NCBI RefSeq assembly: GCF_023278085.1
Contig: NZ_CP066265.1
Coordinates: 612,001-676,000, forward strand
Direction of reading: 5' to 3'
Source of the DNA: Pseudomonas syringae
Lineage (GTDB): Bacteria > Pseudomonadota > Gammaproteobacteria > Pseudomonadales > Pseudomonadaceae
Length of the DNA stretch: 64,000 bases
Shown here: positions 45,816 to 54,694 of the stretch, piece by piece
Layout: the number at the start of each line of letters is the position of its first letter
Position numbering within the stretch: the stretch's first letter is position 1
Notes under the pieces: model-generated
Database searches by the model: none
Told to the model about the DNA's origin: nothing
What the model saw: the letters and a program-made list of their open reading frames with translations, nothing else
Position numbers and translations under genes: made by a program

Positions 45816-46441
45816 GTGGTCCGGATCGCGTTACAGTCGCCATGACCGGTGCCTCAGGCGCGCAATATGGTCTGCGCTTGCTGGATTGTCTGGTGCGTGA
45901 AGAGCGCGAAGTACACTTCCTGATTTCCAAGGCTGCGCAATTGGTGATGGCCACCGAAACCGACGTGCGCTTGCCGCCCAAGGCGATGATGATGCAGGCG
46001 TTCCTGACCGAATACACCGGTGCGTCGGCCGGGCAGATTCGCGTCTATGGCCGCGATGACTGGATGTCGCCGGTGGCCTCGGGCTCGGGCTCGCCCAGTG
46101 CGATGGTGGTGGTGCCGTGTTCCACCGGTTCGCTGTCGGCGATTGCCACAGGGGCCTGCAACAACCTGATCGAACGCGCTGCCGACGTGACGCTGAAGGA
46201 GCGTCGCCAGTTGATTCTGGTGCCTCGCGAGGCGCCGTTTTCCAGCATCCATCTGGAGAACATGCTCAAGCTATCGAACATGGGCGCAGTGATTCTGCCG
46301 GCGTCTCCCGGCTTTTATCATCAACCGCAGACCATCGATGATCTGGTGGATTTTGTGGTCGCGCGGATTCTCAATCTGTTGAACATCCCTCAGGACATGC
46401 TGCCGCGTTGGGGCGAGCACCACATTGGCGGCGATGAATAA
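45812..46441 (+). CDS. ubiX: Flavin prenyltransferase UbiX
   Basis: A 209-residue enzyme that makes prenylated FMN for the decarboxylase UbiD in ubiquinone synthesis. Motifs: [40 protein letters not shown] and [20 protein letters not shown] followed by [20 protein letters not shown]. It is coupled to mpl upstream and overlaps the lipoprotein gene downstream by 8 bp. Confidence 0.96.
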   Translation: MSGPDRVTVAMTGASGAQYGLRLLDCLVREEREVHFLISKAAQLVMATETDVRLPPKAMMMQAFLTEYTGASAGQIRVYGRDDWMSPVASGSGSPSAMVVVPCSTGSLSAIATGACNNLIERAADVTLKERRQLILVPREAPFSSIHLENMLKLSNMGAVILPASPGFYHQPQTIDDLVDFVVARILNLLNIPQDMLPRWGEHHIGGDE

Positions 46442-46718
46442 GCTGATTCTGATAGCGCTGGCGCTGGTCATCACCGGCTGCGCGACCGCTCGCACGCTTA
46501 ATGCGGCCAAACCCGGTGCGCCAGTGGTGTATGCCGGTACGCGGCTGAATATGTATGCGTTGCAGGGCGGTTGCTGTGCGATAGACCGTTTCGGTGCCGA
46601 AGCGCCAGGCTGTCCGGGCCTGGACCTGCCGGGCAGCGCGCTGCTCGACACGCTGTTGCTGCCACTGTCGTTGCTGACGGCAGCGGGGGTGGGGGTTCGG
46701 GCTACGGGCGGGCTTTAG
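46434..46718 (+). CDS. YceK/YidQ-family lipoprotein
   Basis: A 94-residue lipoprotein starting at the ATG at 46434 ([20 protein letters not shown]), which overlaps the ubiX stop. The lipobox ITGC places the acylated Cys at residue 16. The YceK (DUF1375) core reads [20 protein letters not shown], and the C-terminus ([19 protein letters not shown]) is hydrophobic, as in that family. The function is unknown. Confidence 0.82.
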   Translation: MNKLILIALALVITGCATARTLNAAKPGAPVVYAGTRLNMYALQGGCCAIDRFGAEAPGCPGLDLPGSALLDTLLLPLSLLTAAGVGVRATGGL

Positions 46719-46734
46719 GGGAATCAGAGACGAC

Positions 46735-46935
46735 TATCGTGTCACTTCACTCCGCGTAGGCACGCATTCGGTGACGCTTTGCGTCACAAATCTTCAGTCT
46801 GGTGAGATAGCAAGGTGAACGAAGATTAGACTTCATGGTGCCTGTATCTCATAAGGTCTGAAACAGGCGTCAAGGCTCCCATATGCGACGCGGAGCGTCA
46901 CGAAATGCATTCCTGCGCGGAGCGTTGGAACGATC
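46735..46935. repeat. GACGCTTTGCGTC / GACGCGGAGCGTC repeat cluster
   Basis: Two clusters, at 46735-46792 (GACTATCGTG, GTGACGCTTTGCGTCAC) and 46880-46935 (GCGACGCGGAGCGTCACG, GCGCGGAGCGTTGGAACGAT), lie in the gap between convergent genes. The middle section holds nothing recognisable. Confidence 0.65.
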
Positions 46936-46955
46936 ATCGGTCGCTTGCCGCTGGC

Positions 46956-47597
46956 CTATTTGCCCAGCTTACGCAGCTCATCCGACTCGACAATCCGTTC
47001 GCCGTTCTGCTCTTCCAGTGCCAGACGCCACATGGCGCGGGCCAGCTGGCAGGCTTCGATGGCGCCGTATTTGCCGGGGATCAGCTTGGCGATAGGCGCG
47101 GCAAGCTGTTCGACCCAACGGGTTTCGCTGCGGCTGCCGACCAGCAGGGAGGGGCGGGCGATGGTCAGTTGTGGCCAGCCTTGCGCCCGTAGCGCCTGTT
47201 CCATTTCGCCTTTGATGCGGTTGTAGAAGGTGCTGGACTTGGGGTCTGCGCCAATCGCGCTGATCACCAGCAAATGGCGAGCGCCCAGTTCGCGGGCACG
47301 GTGTGCGAACGCGATGACCATGTCCAGATCGACGGCCTTGAACGCGTCCTGCGAACCGGCTTGCTTGATCGTCGTGCCCAGGCAGCAGAACGCGATGTCC
47401 ACGCGGCCATCGAGTGTTGGCAGCAGGGTGAGCAAGTCGCCGATCGGGTTTTCAAGGTGCGGGTGTTCTGCCAGTGGCCTGCGGGTCGGAGCCAGCACGC
47501 GGCTGACGGTCGGCTCGTTGAGCAGGCGGTCAAGCAAATGTTCGCCGGTGAGGCCTGTGGCTCCTGCAAGCAGGATGTGTTGCGGCGTCAAGTACAT
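46956..47597 (-). CDS. NAD(P)H-binding Rossmann protein (atypical SDR, HTATIP2-like)
   Basis: A 213-residue oxidoreductase-like protein. The N-terminal dinucleotide motif [20 protein letters not shown] is at about residues 10-29; [40 protein letters not shown] (Ser) and [15 protein letters not shown] (Lys) fit the atypical SDR group that includes HTATIP2 and YbjT-like proteins. It lies 27 bp after the MORN-repeat gene on the same strand, with AAGGAGAAC before its start, so they are probably co-transcribed. Confidence 0.82.
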   Translation of the reverse strand: MYLTPQHILLAGATGLTGEHLLDRLLNEPTVSRVLAPTRRPLAEHPHLENPIGDLLTLLPTLDGRVDIAFCCLGTTIKQAGSQDAFKAVDLDMVIAFAHRARELGARHLLVISAIGADPKSSTFYNRIKGEMEQALRAQGWPQLTIARPSLLVGSRSETRWVEQLAAPIAKLIPGKYGAIEACQLARAMWRLALEEQNGERIVESDELRKLGK

Positions 47598-47623
47598 AAT
47601 CGTTCTCCTTGATACTACTCAGC

Positions 47624-49351
47624 CTAGCGGCTAGTCGAGGTCTTCGCTTCCGTGCGCGTCAACGCCGTGTTCAAAGCGCGTTCGGCCTGGCTTTTGCGCA
47701 ATTGCTGCCAGCGCGCCAGGACTCCTTTCGGGGCCCATATCTGTGGTTCCGAGGCTTCGAAGTTATCTTCGCTCTCGCGTCGGGCCACATAGTTTTTTGC
47801 ATCATTGAACGCTTGTTGCAGGTCATCGGTTGCGACCAGTGCCCTGGCAAACAGAGCGTCGCCGAAATACGTGAAGTCGGCCTCTTCCGAGCAGCCGAAT
47901 GACACCCGGTCAGCGCGTGAAGCGGTGATGATCAGCGTGCGCTCGTCTTTGAGGTCCGGAATGAAACCGCCGGAATAACAAGCCGAAATCACCACAACCT
48001 TATCGCGGTTTTTCAGCGGGGCGAGGGTCGCAGCCAGAGCGTCGGCGGGCAGATCGGCCAGCGACAGGCGCGGTTGATCGAGCACCAGTTCGTGATCCTG
48101 GGTGCCGTGGCTGGTCAGGTAAATGAATACCAGATCTTCCGGGCCGGTGCGTTGCGCGAGTGTCTGAACCGCGCGGGCGATGCTCTCGCGGGTGGCCATG
48201 GGCCGGTCATCCATGTGATCGCGATGGTTGACCAGGCTGACTTGCCCGACGGCGCCGAATCGTGATTTCAGCAGGTTGCTGACGTAGTCCGCTTCGCGCA
48301 TGAATACGCTCTGCTTGCCGTCGCCACCCACGACCAGGGTGTACAGCTCGGTGGCGGGCGTCGAGGCAGGTACAGCGGCGAGCGCCTTGTCCAGCAGCGA
48401 CCCCTGCGCCAGCAGCCCTGTTTCAAGCGTGTCAGGCAACAATTTACCCTTGGCGTCACGCACGCGCTGGCCGTTGGCCCAGATACCACGCTGCTCACTG
48501 CCATCCGGGGACATCAGCACGCCGTTGCCCTGGTAGGTGTCATCGGCAAACTGACCCACATAGCGGGTGCCGTCGGCCAGTTGCAACTGACCCTGGCCCA
48601 TGAACCTCCAGTTATCAAAGTCGCCCTGATAGCGGCTGCCGTCGGAGCCGATCAGCTCGCCCTTGCCGGTCAGTGCGCCTTCCTTGAATTCACCACTCCA
48701 GACGTCGCCGTCGCTGTTTTCGTAGCGGCCTTTGCCGTCAATCTGACTGTTACGGAAATGGCCGACATACTGATCGCCATCCGCGCTGGTGAAGCTGCCG
48801 ATGCCCTGCAACTGACCATTGACGAAATTGCCGCTGTATTGATTACCGCTGGCGTCGCTGCGCGAGCCTTCGCCGTTGGCCTTGCCTTTGGCGAACATGC
48901 CCTGATGCTGGCTGCCGTCTTCCAGTTCCAGACGACCTGGCCCGTCGTACTGGCCTGCCTTGAACTGGCCACGATAGAGCACGCCCTTGTCTTTCTGTGT
49001 GCCTTCGCCGTCGCGCAGTCCGAGTTTGAAATGGCCCACGTAGCTTGCGCCGTTGTGGCTGGTCAGTCGCCCCTGGCCATGAAACAGGCCTTGCTCGAAG
49101 CCGCCTTTGTACACATCGCCATTGGCCGCGTGCCATTCACCCGGGCCTTGCCACAGACCGTTTTCGAAATGCCCGGCGTACCAGCTGCCGTTGGGATAGT
49201 CGATCCGGCCTTCGCCTTGCAACACGCCATTGACCAGATCGCCGCGATAACGTCCGCCGTCGGGCAGACGGCCGTCTGGGGGCAGCAGTGATTCGCCATC
49301 ACCGCAGCCTGCGATCAAGAGTGTCAAAGCCAGTGGAGCAAGCGCGCGCAT
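47624..49351 (-). CDS. MORN-repeat lipoprotein fused to a C13/caspase-like peptidase
   Basis: A 575-residue protein. The signal peptide MRALAPLALTLLIAGC has a lipobox (LIAGC, Cys16), so it is anchored in the envelope. Residues about 30-300 are roughly a dozen MORN repeats with a 23-residue period (YRGDLVNGVLQGEGRIDYPN, YAGHFENGLWQGPGEW, YVGHFRNSQIDGKGRYEN and so on). The C-terminal domain (about 345-560) is caspase/legumain-like: the catalytic His is in YLTSHGTQDHELV (His415) and the Cys in VVVISACYSGGFIPD (Cys458), followed by LIITASRADRVSFGCSEE. The protease-with-MORN architecture is conserved in pseudomonads, but its substrate is unknown. Confidence 0.9.
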   Translation of the reverse strand: MRALAPLALTLLIAGCGDGESLLPPDGRLPDGGRYRGDLVNGVLQGEGRIDYPNGSWYAGHFENGLWQGPGEWHAANGDVYKGGFEQGLFHGQGRLTSHNGASYVGHFKLGLRDGEGTQKDKGVLYRGQFKAGQYDGPGRLELEDGSQHQGMFAKGKANGEGSRSDASGNQYSGNFVNGQLQGIGSFTSADGDQYVGHFRNSQIDGKGRYENSDGDVWSGEFKEGALTGKGELIGSDGSRYQGDFDNWRFMGQGQLQLADGTRYVGQFADDTYQGNGVLMSPDGSEQRGIWANGQRVRDAKGKLLPDTLETGLLAQGSLLDKALAAVPASTPATELYTLVVGGDGKQSVFMREADYVSNLLKSRFGAVGQVSLVNHRDHMDDRPMATRESIARAVQTLAQRTGPEDLVFIYLTSHGTQDHELVLDQPRLSLADLPADALAATLAPLKNRDKVVVISACYSGGFIPDLKDERTLIITASRADRVSFGCSEEADFTYFGDALFARALVATDDLQQAFNDAKNYVARRESEDNFEASEPQIWAPKGVLARWQQLRKSQAERALNTALTRTEAKTSTSR

Positions 49352-49449
49352 GTGAGATCCCGGAAGATTGATTCAGTGGCGAGCCCGATCCTGCTGAGCA
49401 GATGTCACCGGTCACGACCGCGTGGGAGTATGCCGCAGCGAGTCAACGG

Positions 49450-49479
49450 GATGAAACAGTCTGTTACGACTGTTTCATC
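49450..49479. terminator. Perfect 12-bp stem-loop downstream of MaoC gene
   Basis: GATGAAACAGTC (49450-49461), loop TGTTAC, GACTGTTTCATC (49468-49479). The U-tract (TTTT) is on the plus strand, whereas the adjacent gene (49491-49946) ends on the minus strand 11 bp away, so its direction of use is ambiguous. Confidence 0.55.
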
Positions 49480-49490
49480 TTTTAAACGTG

Positions 49491-49946
49491 TTACACGAAA
49501 CACAAGGTCAAGGGTTCGGCGACAAAAGCCGGCTTGTCCTGACCCTCGATTTCCAGTGTGGCCGTTGCCTTGAGCAGCCACTGGCCTGGCTTCTTCTCGG
49601 TCACCTCCGTCAGTTGGACCTTCAGGCGCACACGTGAATTGACCCGCACCGGCTGCACGAAACGCACGCTGTCCATGCCATAGTTGACGGCCATCTTGAG
49701 GCCTTCGGGCAACACCATGATGCCCTCCATGAGTTTGGGGATCAGCGACAGCGAGAGAAAACCATGAGCAATGGTCGCGCCAAACGGGCTCTGCGCCGCT
49801 TTGACGGGGTCAACGTGGATGAACTGAAAATCCCCGGTAGCTTCTGCGAACAGGTTGATGCGTTCCTGGTCAATGGTCAGCCAGTCTGAACATCCCGGTT
49901 CCTTGCCGATCTGCTGCTTGAGTTCTGTAACAGGAACAAAAGGCAT
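49491..49946 (-). CDS. MaoC-like (R)-specific enoyl-CoA hydratase
   Basis: A 151-residue hot-dog-fold hydratase starting at the ATG at 49946 (MPFVPVTELKQQIGKEPGCS). The hydratase-2 motif FAEATGDFQFIHVDPVKAAQ followed by SPFGATIAHGFLSLSLIPKL contains the catalytic Asp and His. Such enzymes make (R)-3-hydroxyacyl-CoA from enoyl-CoA and can feed polyester synthesis. It stands alone between the MORN gene and the LrgAB pair. Confidence 0.88.
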   Translation of the reverse strand: MPFVPVTELKQQIGKEPGCSDWLTIDQERINLFAEATGDFQFIHVDPVKAAQSPFGATIAHGFLSLSLIPKLMEGIMVLPEGLKMAVNYGMDSVRFVQPVRVNSRVRLKVQLTEVTEKKPGQWLLKATATLEIEGQDKPAFVAEPLTLCFV

Positions 49947-50167
49947 GCTGCTTTCCTTGTCTGAGGGGTTGCATGGCAAAGCGCCGCTGCCGGCGTCGAG
50001 CTGCTGTTCTGGTCGATCAGGGCTGGCCGGCAGACCTCAAGATCAGCAGAGGGTTGGCAGTTGGTCAAGCGATGGCTTCAATGCGAATACCCGCTGATAG
50101 CCTGCGTCACGGCATGTTTATAATGGCGCTGTGAATTCGCCGGATTCTTTTCTTTGCTGGAGTTCTC

Positions 50168-50530
50168 ATGTTGTTACGGGGTTTGACGTGGCTGGTGCTG
50201 TTCCAATTACTGGGGACGGCGCTCAACCACCTGTTTCTGTCGATATTGCCGGGCCCGATCATCGGGCTGGTGCTGTTGATGGCCTATCTGATGCTGCGCG
50301 GTGAGGTCAGTGAGCCGCTCAGCGTCGCCGCCGGTAGCCTGCTGCGCTATCTGCCGCTGTTGCTGGTGCCGCCTGCGGTCGGGGTGATGGTCTACGCGGC
50401 GGCGATTGCCGAGGATTTCTGGGCGATCTTCGGCACATTGACCCTGTCGCTGATGATTTCTCTGACCTTTGCCGGCTGGCTGATGCAGCAACTCATCAAG
50501 CGCCAGGCGCGCCGCCAGGAGTTGCCATGA
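50168..50530 (+). CDS. CidA/LrgA-family holin-like protein
   Basis: A 120-residue membrane protein with four hydrophobic segments, starting MLLRGLTWLVLFQLLGTALN. The family motif LPGPIIGLVLLMAYLMLRGE and LLRYLPLLLVPPAVGVMVYA are clear. LrgA-type proteins are holin-like factors that affect murein hydrolase export and pyruvate uptake. It overlaps the LrgB gene by 4 bp (ATGA), forming the usual pair. Confidence 0.92.
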   Translation: MLLRGLTWLVLFQLLGTALNHLFLSILPGPIIGLVLLMAYLMLRGEVSEPLSVAAGSLLRYLPLLLVPPAVGVMVYAAAIAEDFWAIFGTLTLSLMISLTFAGWLMQQLIKRQARRQELP

Positions 50531-51243
50531 ATCTGGACTGGCATGGCGCGTGGCTGTCGGTGATTCACCACCCGTTGTTCGGTATCGCGATTACGCTGGG
50601 CGCCTATCAACTGGCGATGGCCGCTTATGAGAAAACCCGCTGGTTGTTCCTGCAGCCGGTGCTGGTCTCGATGGTGGTGGTGATCGGCATCGTACTGTTC
50701 TGCGACCTTGAATACGCTGAATACCGCAAAAGCACCGAGATTCTGGGGACTCTGCTCGGCCCGGCGACGGTTGCCCTGGCCGTGCCGCTTTATCTGAATA
50801 TGCGCCGCATCCGGCAGTTGTTGTGGCCGACCTTGACTACGCTGGTGATTGGCGGGGTCTTCGCCACCGGGCTGTGTGTCGGGCTGGGCGTCTTGTTCGG
50901 TGCCGATCACATGATTCTGATGACCATGGCGCCGAAGTCGGTTACATCACCCATTGCCATGCTGGTCGCGGAGCAGATTGGCGGAGTAGCGGCGCTGGCG
51001 GCGGTTTTTGTATTGATTACCGGCGTGTTCGGTGCCATTTTCGGCCCGGGCCTGTTGACGCTGGCGGGGGTGGATAACCCGGCAGCGCGCGGCATGGCCT
51101 TGGGGCTGACTGCACACGCGGTAGGCACATCCGTGGCGTTGCAGGAAGGTGAGGAAGCAGGGGCTTTTGCTGCGTTGGCAATGAGTTTGATGGGCGTTGC
51201 AACGGCACTGTTCCTGCCGCTGGCAATGTCGCTGGCCATTTAA
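50527..51243 (+). CDS. LrgB/CidB-family membrane protein
   Basis: A 238-residue multi-pass protein. Signatures: HHPLFGIAITLGAYQLAMAA, LFCDLEYAEYRKSTEILGTL, LLGPATVALAVPLYLNMRRI, MAPKSVTSPIAMLVAEQIGG and GLTAHAVGTSVALQEGEEAG. It is the obligate partner of the preceding LrgA-like protein. It precedes a LON-domain gene by 18 bp, so the three may share a transcript. Confidence 0.93.
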   Translation: MNLDWHGAWLSVIHHPLFGIAITLGAYQLAMAAYEKTRWLFLQPVLVSMVVVIGIVLFCDLEYAEYRKSTEILGTLLGPATVALAVPLYLNMRRIRQLLWPTLTTLVIGGVFATGLCVGLGVLFGADHMILMTMAPKSVTSPIAMLVAEQIGGVAALAAVFVLITGVFGAIFGPGLLTLAGVDNPAARGMALGLTAHAVGTSVALQEGEEAGAFAALAMSLMGVATALFLPLAMSLAI

Positions 51244-51261
51244 AAGGGGGGACGCTTTTCC

Positions 51262-51852
51262 ATGACACTGCCATTATTTCCGCTGAACGCCGTGCTGTTT
51301 CCGGGGTGCATTCTTGATCTGCAGCTGTTTGAAGCGCGCTACCTGGACATGATCGGTCGCTGCATGAAGCAGGGCGAAGGGTTTGGCGTGGTGTGCATCA
51401 CCGAGGGCAGTGAGACGGGGCCGGTGCCGGGCGGTTATTCGTTGATCGGCTGCGAGGCGCTGGTTCAGGATTTTCAGCAGCAGGACAACGGCCTGCTGGG
51501 CATCCGTGTGGTCGGCGGGCGTCGTTTCCGCGTGGTGTCCGCTGAAGTGCAGCGTGATCAGTTGCTGGTCGCCGAGGTTGAGTGGCTGGAAGAACCCGAG
51601 GAGCGCCCGTTACAGGAAGAAGACGCCGACCTGGTTGCGCTGCTTGAGGCCCTCGCCGAACACCCGATGGTCGCGTCCTTGAACATGGGCGTGTCCGCTG
51701 CCGGCCAGTACGCGCTGTCCAATCAGCTCGCGTACCTGCTGCCGTTTACCGAGCAGGACAAAGTCGAACTGCTGGAAATCGACGACCCCGAAGAACGCCT
51801 CGACGCGATCCAGGAACTGCTGGATGAAATGCAGGGCGATATGCAGGCCTGA
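51262..51852 (+). CDS. LON N-terminal-domain (substrate-binding) protein
   Basis: A 196-residue protein made only of the LON N-terminal domain, without ATPase or protease. It starts MTLPLFPLNAVLFPGCILDL, the classic opening, followed by FEARYLDMIGRCMKQGEGFG, VVCITEGSETGP and GIRVVGGRRFRVVSAEVQRD. Stand-alone LON-N proteins are widespread and of unknown role, perhaps in substrate recognition or cereblon-like binding. It is downstream of the LrgAB pair. Confidence 0.9.
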   Translation: MTLPLFPLNAVLFPGCILDLQLFEARYLDMIGRCMKQGEGFGVVCITEGSETGPVPGGYSLIGCEALVQDFQQQDNGLLGIRVVGGRRFRVVSAEVQRDQLLVAEVEWLEEPEERPLQEEDADLVALLEALAEHPMVASLNMGVSAAGQYALSNQLAYLLPFTEQDKVELLEIDDPEERLDAIQELLDEMQGDMQA

Positions 51853-51900
51853 GCCTTGGAAACAGAGCTGAAACAACGCTGGCTCTCGTGCCCATGCTTT

Positions 51901-52252
51901 GCGTCGCAAGAGGACGCGGAGCGTCCAGAACGGCATGCCGACGCGGAGCGTCGCACGATAGTTGAGATTATCGTTCCGCACGCTCCAGCGTGGGAATGCA
52001 GTTCACGACGCTCTGCGTCGCAAGAAGACGCGGAGCGTCCAGAACTGCATGCCGACGCTCTGCGTCGCACGATAGTTGAGATTATCGTTCCGCACGCTCC
52101 CGCGTGGGAACGCAGTTCACGACGCTCTGCGTCGCAAGAGGACGCGGAGCGTCCAGAACGGCATGCCGACGCGGAGCGTCGCACGATAGTTGAGATCATC
52201 GTTCCGCACGCTCCAGCGTGGGAATGCAGTTCACGACGCTCTGCGTCGCAAG
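51901..52252. repeat. Tandem array of three 114-bp repeat units plus partial fourth
   Basis: The marker GCGTCGCAAG begins at 51901, 52015, 52129 and 52243, spaced exactly 114 bp apart. Each unit carries GACGCGGAGCGTCC, GGCATGCCGACGC...GCGTCGCACGATAG, TTGAGATTATCGTTCCGCAC and GCTCCAGCGTGGGAA palindromes. Units differ by a few bases (for example CTCTGC for GGAGC swaps inside palindromes). Because 114 is a multiple of 3, long frames stay open on both strands without being genes. Confidence 0.9.
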
Positions 52253-52292
52253 TGATGTGGCCTAATCATGCCGCATCCACATCTAATTCCCG

Positions 52293-52859
52293 TCAATGCG
52301 GTGGATACTGCTCCAGGATTTTCGCGACGGTTGTGCGGATGGCCTGGTCGCGTTCAGCCGGGTTGCCAGCGTTGTCGTTGAGGATGCGCTCGGTGCTGCC
52401 GCGCCAGACCAGTTTGCCGTCTTTGCCATCGAACAGGTCGATCTGCAGGGTGCTGACCTTGTAATCCACGCTGCGTGTTTCGGTGTTCATCGGGCCGTTC
52501 CAGTAGCCGTAGCCGCCCCAGGGGTTCCAGCCGCCACCGTAGTTGGTACTCACCGTCTGCTGACGGTTTTCGACGATCAGCCACGCCTGCACCTTCAGGT
52601 CCGAGCGAGTACCGGGCGCAGCCATGCGCAAGCCGCGCTGGTCCAGCTGCTCGCTGATTGACTGGCGAATGCGCTGTTCAGTCAGGTCACTTTTTAGTCG
52701 TGGGTCGTTATCCGGCTGGTATTGAACGGCGGGCTCTTTCCAGCTCCAGTTGCGATAGCCGCCAAAATCCCGCTGGGCATCGAAATCGCGGTTGATCGAG
52801 TTGCTCTGACAGGCAGCCAGCAGCAGGGCGCAGGACAGCAGGACAATACGGCGGAACAT
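52293..52859 (-). CDS. DUF4136 lipoprotein (copy 1)
   Basis: A 188-residue lipoprotein. The signal peptide MFRRIVLLSCALLLAAC has its lipobox Cys at residue 17. The mature domain shows DUF4136 features: DFDAQRDFGGYRNWSWKEPA, LTEQRIRQSISEQLDQRGLR, LKVQAWLIVENRQQTVSTNY, a Gly/Tyr/Trp-rich loop (GGGWNPWGGYGYWNG), and TLQIDLFDGKDGKLVWRGST. The function is unknown; it resembles the adjacent gene and is a tandem paralogue. Confidence 0.88.
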   Translation of the reverse strand: MFRRIVLLSCALLLAACQSNSINRDFDAQRDFGGYRNWSWKEPAVQYQPDNDPRLKSDLTEQRIRQSISEQLDQRGLRMAAPGTRSDLKVQAWLIVENRQQTVSTNYGGGWNPWGGYGYWNGPMNTETRSVDYKVSTLQIDLFDGKDGKLVWRGSTERILNDNAGNPAERDQAIRTTVAKILEQYPPH

Positions 52860-52877
52860 GGCAGTTCTCCGAAGCGA

Positions 52878-53501
52878 TTACGAAGGAGGATAGGCCGTCA
52901 GCGCCTGTTGCACGGCCTGACGAAGGGCTTTGCTGCGGTCTGCCAGATTATTGCTGCTGCGTGCGTCTGCGCTGGCACTCCAGACAGGCTGGCCGGTACG
53001 GGCGTCGAACAGGTTGATCTGGACCACCATCACTTTTTCCTGATAGGTGCGCACCACCGGCACGCTGGCGTAGCCGCCATAACCTGGCCGATAGCCGCTG
53101 TAGGGGCCATAACCCGGGCCGCCACCGTAATACGGGTCGACCTCGTCGCGCACCTGCCGCAGCCGGATTTCCTGGCGCGTCGTGGCGCTGACATACAGGT
53201 CCGCAGGCTGATTGTTGCGCGCCGGACGCAAGCCTCGCTGGTCAAGACCATTGCTCAACGCCTCCACCACCTGCGCCGAATCGACCCATGCGGTGCCCGG
53301 TGGTAACTGGCCGTTGAGCCAGCCCCAGGTCCGATAGCGCCCGTAATCGCGCTGCGGCGCGGGGTAGGCGCTCAGGTCCAGCGTGTTGGCCGCTTGCGGG
53401 GGCGCAGGCGGCATGGGCAGTGAGCTGGCCACATACGGGTTGCTGCTCTGGCAAGCGCTGATCCCGAAAAACAAAGTCAGCAAGGCAAAACGGTGTTTCA
53501 T
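52878..53501 (-). CDS. DUF4136 lipoprotein (copy 2)
   Basis: A 207-residue lipoprotein starting at the ATG at 53501 ([20 protein letters not shown]), Cys at residue 17. Domain order equals that of its neighbour: [60 protein letters not shown], a Gly/Tyr/Pro-rich loop ([20 protein letters not shown]), then [20 protein letters not shown]. The two genes are 18 bp apart and co-oriented, which indicates duplication followed by divergence. Confidence 0.88.
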   Translation of the reverse strand: MKHRFALLTLFFGISACQSSNPYVASSLPMPPAPPQAANTLDLSAYPAPQRDYGRYRTWGWLNGQLPPGTAWVDSAQVVEALSNGLDQRGLRPARNNQPADLYVSATTRQEIRLRQVRDEVDPYYGGGPGYGPYSGYRPGYGGYASVPVVRTYQEKVMVVQINLFDARTGQPVWSASADARSSNNLADRSKALRQAVQQALTAYPPS

Positions 53502-53520
53502 GGTGGTCTCCGCAGTGGTG

Positions 53521-54270
53521 TCAGACCGGACGGCACATCCAGTGCAGGTAGCGCCCCAAACCTGCAAAGGCCGGATGGCGCCGATGGGCCAGCTCCATTT
53601 CCAGCAGGTCCGTCAGGTCGGCCCGAGCCTGGAACTCAACCGGCATGTAATCGTGGAACACCCGCACGCCGCTACGGGTTTCGACTTGCCACAGCCCTTC
53701 AAGTTGCGTCGCCAGCTCGCGAGGGTCGAGGGGCTGCTGCGGCGTGAGGCTCTGTTTTTCCCCGGCCATGTCGTTCTTGCGCATCTTGCGGAAATGGCCC
53801 TTCAGCAGGTTGCGGTAGATCAGCGCGTCGCGGTTGTAGAACGCCAGCGACAGCCAGCCATCGGCCTTGGTGAGCTGGCGCAGCACAGGAAGGATCGTGT
53901 GCGGTTCGGCCAGCCACTCCAGCACGGCATGGCACAGCACCAGGTCGTAAGTGTCGCTCAGCAAATCGGGCAGCGCCTGCCAGGGGGCCTGAATAAACGT
54001 CGCCGTCTGTCCGGCAGCGGCGAAACGCTGGCGGGCGCCTTCCAGCATTGGCTCGGCGGGCTCGGCCAGCGTCACCTCGTGACCGTGCTCGGCCAGCCAC
54101 AACGACATGTGCCCCAGCCCTGCGCCGATGTCCAGCACGCGCAGCGGCCGCTCTGGCAGCGTTTCAGTCAGGTCGGCCTGCAACACGGCAAGGCGAATGG
54201 CCCCTTTGGCGCCACCGTAGATCTTTTCTGCGAAACGGGTCGCCAACTGGTCGAAATGACGATCACTCAC
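53521..54270 (-). CDS. cmoM: tRNA 5-carboxymethoxyuridine methyltransferase CmoM
   Basis: A 249-residue SAM-dependent methyltransferase. The start [20 protein letters not shown] and following [14 protein letters not shown] is the CmoM signature; the SAM motif is [20 protein letters not shown], with [14 protein letters not shown] and [16 protein letters not shown] next. It forms mcmo5U at the wobble position of tRNA. It overlaps the pyrophosphatase gene upstream by 4 bp. Confidence 0.93.
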   Translation of the reverse strand: MSDRHFDQLATRFAEKIYGGAKGAIRLAVLQADLTETLPERPLRVLDIGAGLGHMSLWLAEHGHEVTLAEPAEPMLEGARQRFAAAGQTATFIQAPWQALPDLLSDTYDLVLCHAVLEWLAEPHTILPVLRQLTKADGWLSLAFYNRDALIYRNLLKGHFRKMRKNDMAGEKQSLTPQQPLDPRELATQLEGLWQVETRSGVRVFHDYMPVEFQARADLTDLLEMELAHRRHPAFAGLGRYLHWMCRPV

Positions 54271-54572
54271 CGGGCGAATCTCCGCTCGCTGTCAGCCAGT
54301 TTGCTGCGCACCACGGCTTCCATGTCCAGCCCCAGCTCGCTGCACAGCAGCAACAGGTAAAGGACAATATCGCCGACTTCCTGGCCAGCATGTTCCAGTT
54401 GATCGGCAGGCAGCTCGCGAGACTGGTCCTCGCGCAGCCACTGGAATATTTCCACCAGCTCGGCCATCTCCACGCTGGCCGCCATGGCCAGGTTCTTGGG
54501 GCTGTGAAATGGCTTCCAGTCGTTCTGGTCGCGAATGCGGTGCAGGCGTTGGGTCAACTCGTCGAGGTTCAT
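54267..54572 (-). CDS. MazG-like nucleotide pyrophosphohydrolase (RS21-C6 type)
   Basis: A 101-residue all-alpha pyrophosphatase starting at the ATG at 54572 (MNLDELTQRLHRIRDQNDWK). FHSPKNLAMAASVEMAELVE followed by IFQWLREDQSRELPADQLEH carries the E-x-x-E metal site, and the second half is AGQEVGDIVLYLLLLCSELG (E-x-x-D). The short length equals the dCTPase/RS21-C6 group that cleans non-canonical nucleotides. It is coupled with cmoM (ATGA). Confidence 0.9.
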   Translation of the reverse strand: MNLDELTQRLHRIRDQNDWKPFHSPKNLAMAASVEMAELVEIFQWLREDQSRELPADQLEHAGQEVGDIVLYLLLLCSELGLDMEAVVRSKLADSERRFAR

Positions 54573-54694
54573 GGTGCTCTCCTGAAGACGCATAGCTTCA
54601 GGGGGAACGAGTCGCCAGGCAAGCAGGCGTTGAGGTTTGTTCAGCCGCGACCTTGCCGTGACAAGGGAGCAAGGCTCCCGCATCAGGGAAACGC

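Noticed and set aside
51856..52464. Long plus-strand frame with 38-residue internal repeats
   Set aside because: It is a translation of the 114-bp REP units (114 is divisible by 3) and then runs antisense into the DUF4136 gene; the opposite strand is equally open. Not coding.
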